Shown: positions 6,444-9,073 of the stretch, piece by piece | Layout: every line of letters begins with the position of its first letter | Numbering within the stretch: position 1 is the first letter of the stretch | Assembly (NCBI GenBank): GCA_030835185.1 | Contig: JAUQWL010000042.1 | Span: 1-9,073, forward strand | DNA length: 9,073 nt | Source of the DNA: Solirubrobacterales bacterium | GTDB taxonomy: Bacteria; Actinomycetota; Thermoleophilia; Solirubrobacterales; 70-9 | Direction of reading: 5' to 3' | Made by a program: the position numbers and the translations under genes | Notes under the pieces: model-generated | Database searches by the model: none | Seen by the model: only the letters and a program-made list of their open reading frames with translations | What the model was told of the DNA's origin: nothing

Positions 6444-6772
6444 TGGACCTGGTCACCGAGATAACGATCCTCGTCCTTGCCGCCTTCGTCGGTTTCGAAG
6501 TGATCTCGAAGGTGCCGACCACACTGCACACGCCGCTGATGTCGCAGACCAACGCGATCCACGGCATCGTGCTGCTCGGCGGCCTGATCGTCATCGGTTA
6601 CGCCAACAGCACGCTTGACGAAGTCATCGGTTTCATCGCGATCATCTTCGGCACGATCAACATCGTCGGCGGCTTCATGGTCACCGACCGCATGCTGGAG
6701 ATGTTCGGCACCAAGAAGAAGGCCCCGGCCCCGGCCGAGACTTCCGCCGAGGCCGGGAAGGACACCGAATGA
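6443..6772 (+). CDS. pntAB: NAD(P) transhydrogenase subunit alpha part 2 (PntAB, membrane domain)
   Basis: A 109-residue membrane subunit carrying the alpha-side part of transmembrane domain II. Three hydrophobic helices are visible, near residues 4-22, 39-55 and 59-79. The family motif LHTPLMSQTNAIHGIVLLGG (28-47) lies at the entry to helix 2 and includes His40. Escherichia coli PntA, as I recall it, has Ser at this position (NAISG), whereas Thermus-type alpha2 subunits have His. The partner PntB lacks the usual histidine, so His40 may be the proton-channel residue. The C-terminal tail (about 91-109) is a charged stretch rich in Lys, Ala, Pro and Glu, probably disordered. Both ends overlap neighbours, TAATG with pntAA and ATGA with pntB, which implies translational coupling and equal amounts of the subunits. 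Confidence 0.94.
   Translation: MDLVTEITILVLAAFVGFEVISKVPTTLHTPLMSQTNAIHGIVLLGGLIVIGYANSTLDEVIGFIAIIFGTINIVGGFMVTDRMLEMFGTKKKAPAPAETSAEAGKDTE
6758..6762 (+). promoter_or_regulatory. Ribosome-binding site of pntB
   Basis: AAGGA lies 6 nt before the pntB ATG (6769), inside the end of pntAB. It fixes the start at the ATGA overlap and suggests pntB can recruit ribosomes as well as receive them from pntAB. Confidence 0.6.
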
Positions 6773-8190
6773 CCCCGCTCGCGGCGCTCGATCCGACCGG
6801 TGCGCCGGTCGGCATCCTCTACATAGTCGCGTTCTCGCTGTTCATCTACGGGATCAAGCTCGGTACCCACCCGACTTCGGCCCGGCGCGGCAACGGGATC
6901 GCCGCGCTCGGCATGGGGGTCGCCGTGGCAACCACGCTGGCCCAGAAGGGCATCGGCAACTGGGGCATCATCATCGCCGGCATCGTGATCGGCTCGATAG
7001 TCGGTGCGGTCGCCTCGAAGCGGGTCAAGATGACCGCGATGCCGCAGATGGTCGCGCTCTACAACGGGCTCGGCGGCGGTGCGATCGCGCTGATCGCGTG
7101 GTCCGAGTACCGCCACTGGATCCATGCAGGCGAAACCGTCTCGCTGGAGATCCTGATCCCGACACTGTTGGCCATGGTCATCGGTTCGATCTCCTTCTGG
7201 GGATCGAGCATCGCTTTCGGCAAGCTGCAGGAGCTGATCCCGGGCCAGCCGGTCGGTCTGCCCGGCCAGAAGATCCTCAACGGATTCCTGCTGCTGGCTC
7301 TGATAGCCGGAGGCGTCGCGCTCGCCATGAACAACGGCCCGGATGACTTCAGCCAACCCCTGTTCATCGGCATGCTGGTCGCTGCGGCGGCCCTCGGCCT
7401 CATGGTCGTACTGCCGATCGGCGGGGCCGACATGCCGGTCGTGATCGCCCTGCTGAACGCCTTCACCGGTCTCTCGGCCGCGGCCGCCGGCATCGCGCTC
7501 GACAACACCGCCCTGATCGTCGGCGGCACGCTTGTCGGCTCGTCGGGAACCATCCTCACCCTGGAGATGGCAAAGGCGATGAACCGTTCGGTTGCCAACA
7601 TCCTGTTCGCCGGCTTCGGCTCGCCGGTCGCCGGCGCAGGGGGAGACCAGGAGCAGCGACCGCACCGCTCGATGAACGCCCAGGACGCCGCGATCCAGCT
7701 CGCCTACGCCGATTCGGTCGTGATCGTGCCCGGCTACGGTCTCGCCGTCGCCCAGGCCCAGCATGCCGTCCGCGAGATGGCAGACGAGCTGAAGAAGAAG
7801 GGTGTCTCGGTCAACTACGCGATCCATCCGGTCGCCGGCCGCATGCCCGGTCACATGAACGTACTGCTGGCCGAGGCCGATGTGCCGTACGAGCAGCTCA
7901 AGGAGATGGACGAGATCAACCCCGAGCTGTCGCAGACCGACGTCTGTGTTGTGATCGGCGCCAACGACGTGACCAACCCGGCCGCCAAGACGGACGAGTC
8001 GAGCCCGATCTACGGCATGCCGATCATCGAGGTCGACCAGGCCCAGCAGGTGCTCGTGCTCAAGCGCTCGATGAGTCCGGGCTTTGCCGGTATCGACAAC
8101 GACCTCTTCTACGACCCGAAGACCGCGATGGTGTTCGGCGACGCGAAGGCGATCGTCTCCGAGATAGTCCAGGAGCTCGGCAGCCTCTAG
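6769..8190 (+). CDS. pntB: NAD(P) transhydrogenase subunit beta (PntB, membrane domain plus NADP(H)-binding domain III)
   Basis: A 473-residue subunit with hydrophobic helices across roughly residues 13-265 and a soluble NADP(H)-binding domain from about 285. Domain III motifs are intact: GYGLAVAQAQ (322-331), GRMPGHMNVLLAEA (357-370), IGANDVTNPAA (397-407) and KRSMSPGFAGIDN (432-444), where Lys432, Arg433 and Ser434 are expected to hold the 2'-phosphate of NADP(H). Length matches PntB. In the third-helix segment MPQMVALYNGLGGG (91-104), the position of the E. coli proton-channel His91 is Asn99, by alignment from memory with MPELVAILHSFVG. A histidine is instead present in PntAB (His40). The ATG overlaps the pntAB stop, with AAGGA 6 nt upstream. 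The gene ends the operon and faces the hibernation factor gene across a stem-loop. Confidence 0.96.
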   Translation: MTPLAALDPTGAPVGILYIVAFSLFIYGIKLGTHPTSARRGNGIAALGMGVAVATTLAQKGIGNWGIIIAGIVIGSIVGAVASKRVKMTAMPQMVALYNGLGGGAIALIAWSEYRHWIHAGETVSLEILIPTLLAMVIGSISFWGSSIAFGKLQELIPGQPVGLPGQKILNGFLLLALIAGGVALAMNNGPDDFSQPLFIGMLVAAAALGLMVVLPIGGADMPVVIALLNAFTGLSAAAAGIALDNTALIVGGTLVGSSGTILTLEMAKAMNRSVANILFAGFGSPVAGAGGDQEQRPHRSMNAQDAAIQLAYADSVVIVPGYGLAVAQAQHAVREMADELKKKGVSVNYAIHPVAGRMPGHMNVLLAEADVPYEQLKEMDEINPELSQTDVCVVIGANDVTNPAAKTDESSPIYGMPIIEVDQAQQVLVLKRSMSPGFAGIDNDLFYDPKTAMVFGDAKAIVSEIVQELGSL

Positions 8191-8199
8191 GCCGGCGTC

Positions 8200-8229
8200 G
8201 CCCGTCCAGCCGCAGAGCGCCGGACGGGC
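8200..8229. terminator. GC-rich stem-loop between convergent pntB and hpf, possible bidirectional terminator
   Basis: GCCCGTCC (8200-8207) and GGACGGGC (8222-8229) form a perfect 8-bp stem around a 14-nt loop, 10 bp after the pntB stop and 33 bp after the hpf stop (on its own strand). Placement between two converging genes suits a shared terminator. There is no T-run on either side, as is usual for actinobacterial stem-loop terminators, so efficiency is uncertain. Confidence 0.5.
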
Positions 8230-8262
8230 TTGGCACGGAGACCGCCGCTCAGCCGCGGGCGC

Positions 8263-9039
8263 TCAGGGGACAGCCGGCTCGATCAGCCCGTAATGGCCGT
8301 CGTAGCGCAGGTAGATCACGTTGCCGCGCTCCGTCTCGGCGTTGGTGAAGTACATGAACCTGTGGTCGAGGAGGTTCATCTCGGCGACGGCGTCCTCCAG
8401 CCTGGTCGGTCCGCTCATCCGGCTCTCCTCGTGGACGATCCCGTCGCTCTCCCCGGACCAGCCGATGCCGCTGGGGCCGATCACGCCGAGCCGTCCGTCG
8501 TCGCGGTGGTAGGCGATCGCGTCGACACCCGTTTCGGCTTCGGTGAACAGGTAGAAGTCGTGGTCGAGCGCCTCCATCTCGTCCGCCGCCTCCGGCGGGG
8601 TCACCGGGTGGGTCGCGAAGCTCTTGCGGCGCACGATCTCGCGCTCCTCGGGCGGGCGCGGGAAGTGGTCGGGCCGGGCTGCCGAGAAGTCGGCATGACG
8701 CCACTCGCCCGCGGCACGCTCCGTTCCCCGCCGGGCCAGGTCGGTGCGCCGGTCCACCCAGTTTCGAAGCTGTCGCTCGAGCCGGTGGGTCAGCTGGTTG
8801 ATCGCCCCGACCGGATCGATGTCGGCGACGCTGGCCCTGATGATCGGGCCGTTGAGGCCGATCTCGGCCTCGGCACGTGAGCCGCGTTCGATCCGCGGGT
8901 TGCCCTCCTGGGTGAGGACTACGCGAGCGTGGCTGATCGGGCTGTCGATCAGCCGGTCGAGGCTCCCGACCTTCTCCTCGGCGTACTCCCGCGCCTCGGC
9001 GGGCACTTCGCCCCGCACCGTCACATCGACTTCGACCAT
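8263..9039 (-). CDS. hpf: HPF/RaiA-family ribosome hibernation factor with two tandem C-terminal S30AE domains (Rv0079-like)
   Basis: A 258-residue protein. Residues 1-100 form the N-terminal S30AE/HPF domain, which in this family binds the 30S decoding region and silences ribosomes in stationary phase or dormancy. A linker rich in Arg, Pro and Glu (about 101-135) leads to two copies of the C-terminal dimerisation domain: about 135-190 (core LDHDFYLFTEAET, 158-170) and 211-256 (core LDHRFMYFTNAET, 224-236). The two aligned 33-residue cores (157-189 and 223-255) are identical at about 16 positions. Ordinary long HPF has one such domain. The two-copy layout resembles mycobacterial Rv0079, a DosR-regulated dormancy protein, as I recall it. 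The ATG at 9037-9039 has a strong AAGGAG site. Convergent with pntB. The exact role (100S dimer former or other inhibitor) is inferred. Confidence 0.88.
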   Translation of the reverse strand: MVEVDVTVRGEVPAEAREYAEEKVGSLDRLIDSPISHARVVLTQEGNPRIERGSRAEAEIGLNGPIIRASVADIDPVGAINQLTHRLERQLRNWVDRRTDLARRGTERAAGEWRHADFSAARPDHFPRPPEEREIVRRKSFATHPVTPPEAADEMEALDHDFYLFTEAETGVDAIAYHRDDGRLGVIGPSGIGWSGESDGIVHEESRMSGPTRLEDAVAEMNLLDHRFMYFTNAETERGNVIYLRYDGHYGLIEPAVP

Positions 9040-9045
9040 TCGTAG

Positions 9046-9051
9046 CTCCTT
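9046..9051 (-). promoter_or_regulatory. Strong ribosome-binding site of the hibernation factor gene
   Basis: On the minus strand AAGGAG lies 6 nt before the ATG at 9039, an ideal Shine-Dalgarno sequence that fixes the start. It stands out because lhgO, ctpE and pntAA have no comparable site. The promoter lies beyond the window edge or in the last bases; none was recognised in the 34 bp available. Confidence 0.75.
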
Positions 9052-9073
9052 CTCGTAGAAAGTGTTGCTGTGA

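Noticed and set aside
6598..7854. Minus-strand open frame of 418 codons antisense to pntAB and pntB.
   Set aside because: Mirror of the codon bias of the transhydrogenase genes; no family resemblance.
4217..8190. A new defence or mobile system in the plus-strand block.
   Set aside because: All four genes match known metabolic families over their full length; no nuclease, toxin, integrase or recombinase features were seen.

Overview
The window is 9.07 kb of GC-rich DNA that looks like an actinobacterial chromosome. The evidence is a CtpE-type P-type ATPase, a coenzyme F420-dependent luciferase-like oxidoreductase closest in memory to mycobacterial Rv3520c, a three-subunit proton-translocating transhydrogenase, and a hibernation factor with a duplicated C-terminal domain like mycobacterial Rv0079. 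The GC richness and the structured intergenic repeats would also fit Thermoleophilia/Solirubrobacterales, but that placement is inference. No phage, IS element, CRISPR array, tRNA or rRNA was seen.

Layout: bases 1-311 hold no convincing gene. They contain inverted repeats and a degenerate ~79-bp tandem repeat with a conserved hairpin, ending at the stop codon of lhgO. On the minus strand follow lhgO (312-1523, L-2-hydroxyglutarate oxidase) and ctpE (1672-4077, Ca2+-type P-type ATPase). A ~139-bp divergent promoter region separates ctpE from a plus-strand block: an F420-dependent oxidoreductase (4217-5263), then the transhydrogenase operon pntAA-pntAB-pntB (5322-8190), whose genes overlap at both junctions. 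A convergent intergenic region with an 8-bp GC-rich stem-loop precedes the minus-strand hibernation factor gene (8263-9039).

How the genes may work together: three of the four plus-strand genes encode the proton-translocating NAD(P) transhydrogenase, which uses the proton-motive force to make NADPH from NADH. The F420-dependent enzyme directly upstream is another hydride-transfer enzyme, so the block looks like a redox-cofactor locus. lhgO feeds electrons from L-2-hydroxyglutarate into the quinone pool and returns 2-oxoglutarate. ctpE and the hibernation factor are probably independent neighbours.

Most of the window is conserved core metabolism with intact genes. The points worth a second look are the hairpin tandem repeat, the swap of the membrane histidine between PntB and PntAB, the tandem C-terminal domains of the hibernation factor, and the -10-like motifs placed 6-9 nt before several start codons that lack Shine-Dalgarno sequences.
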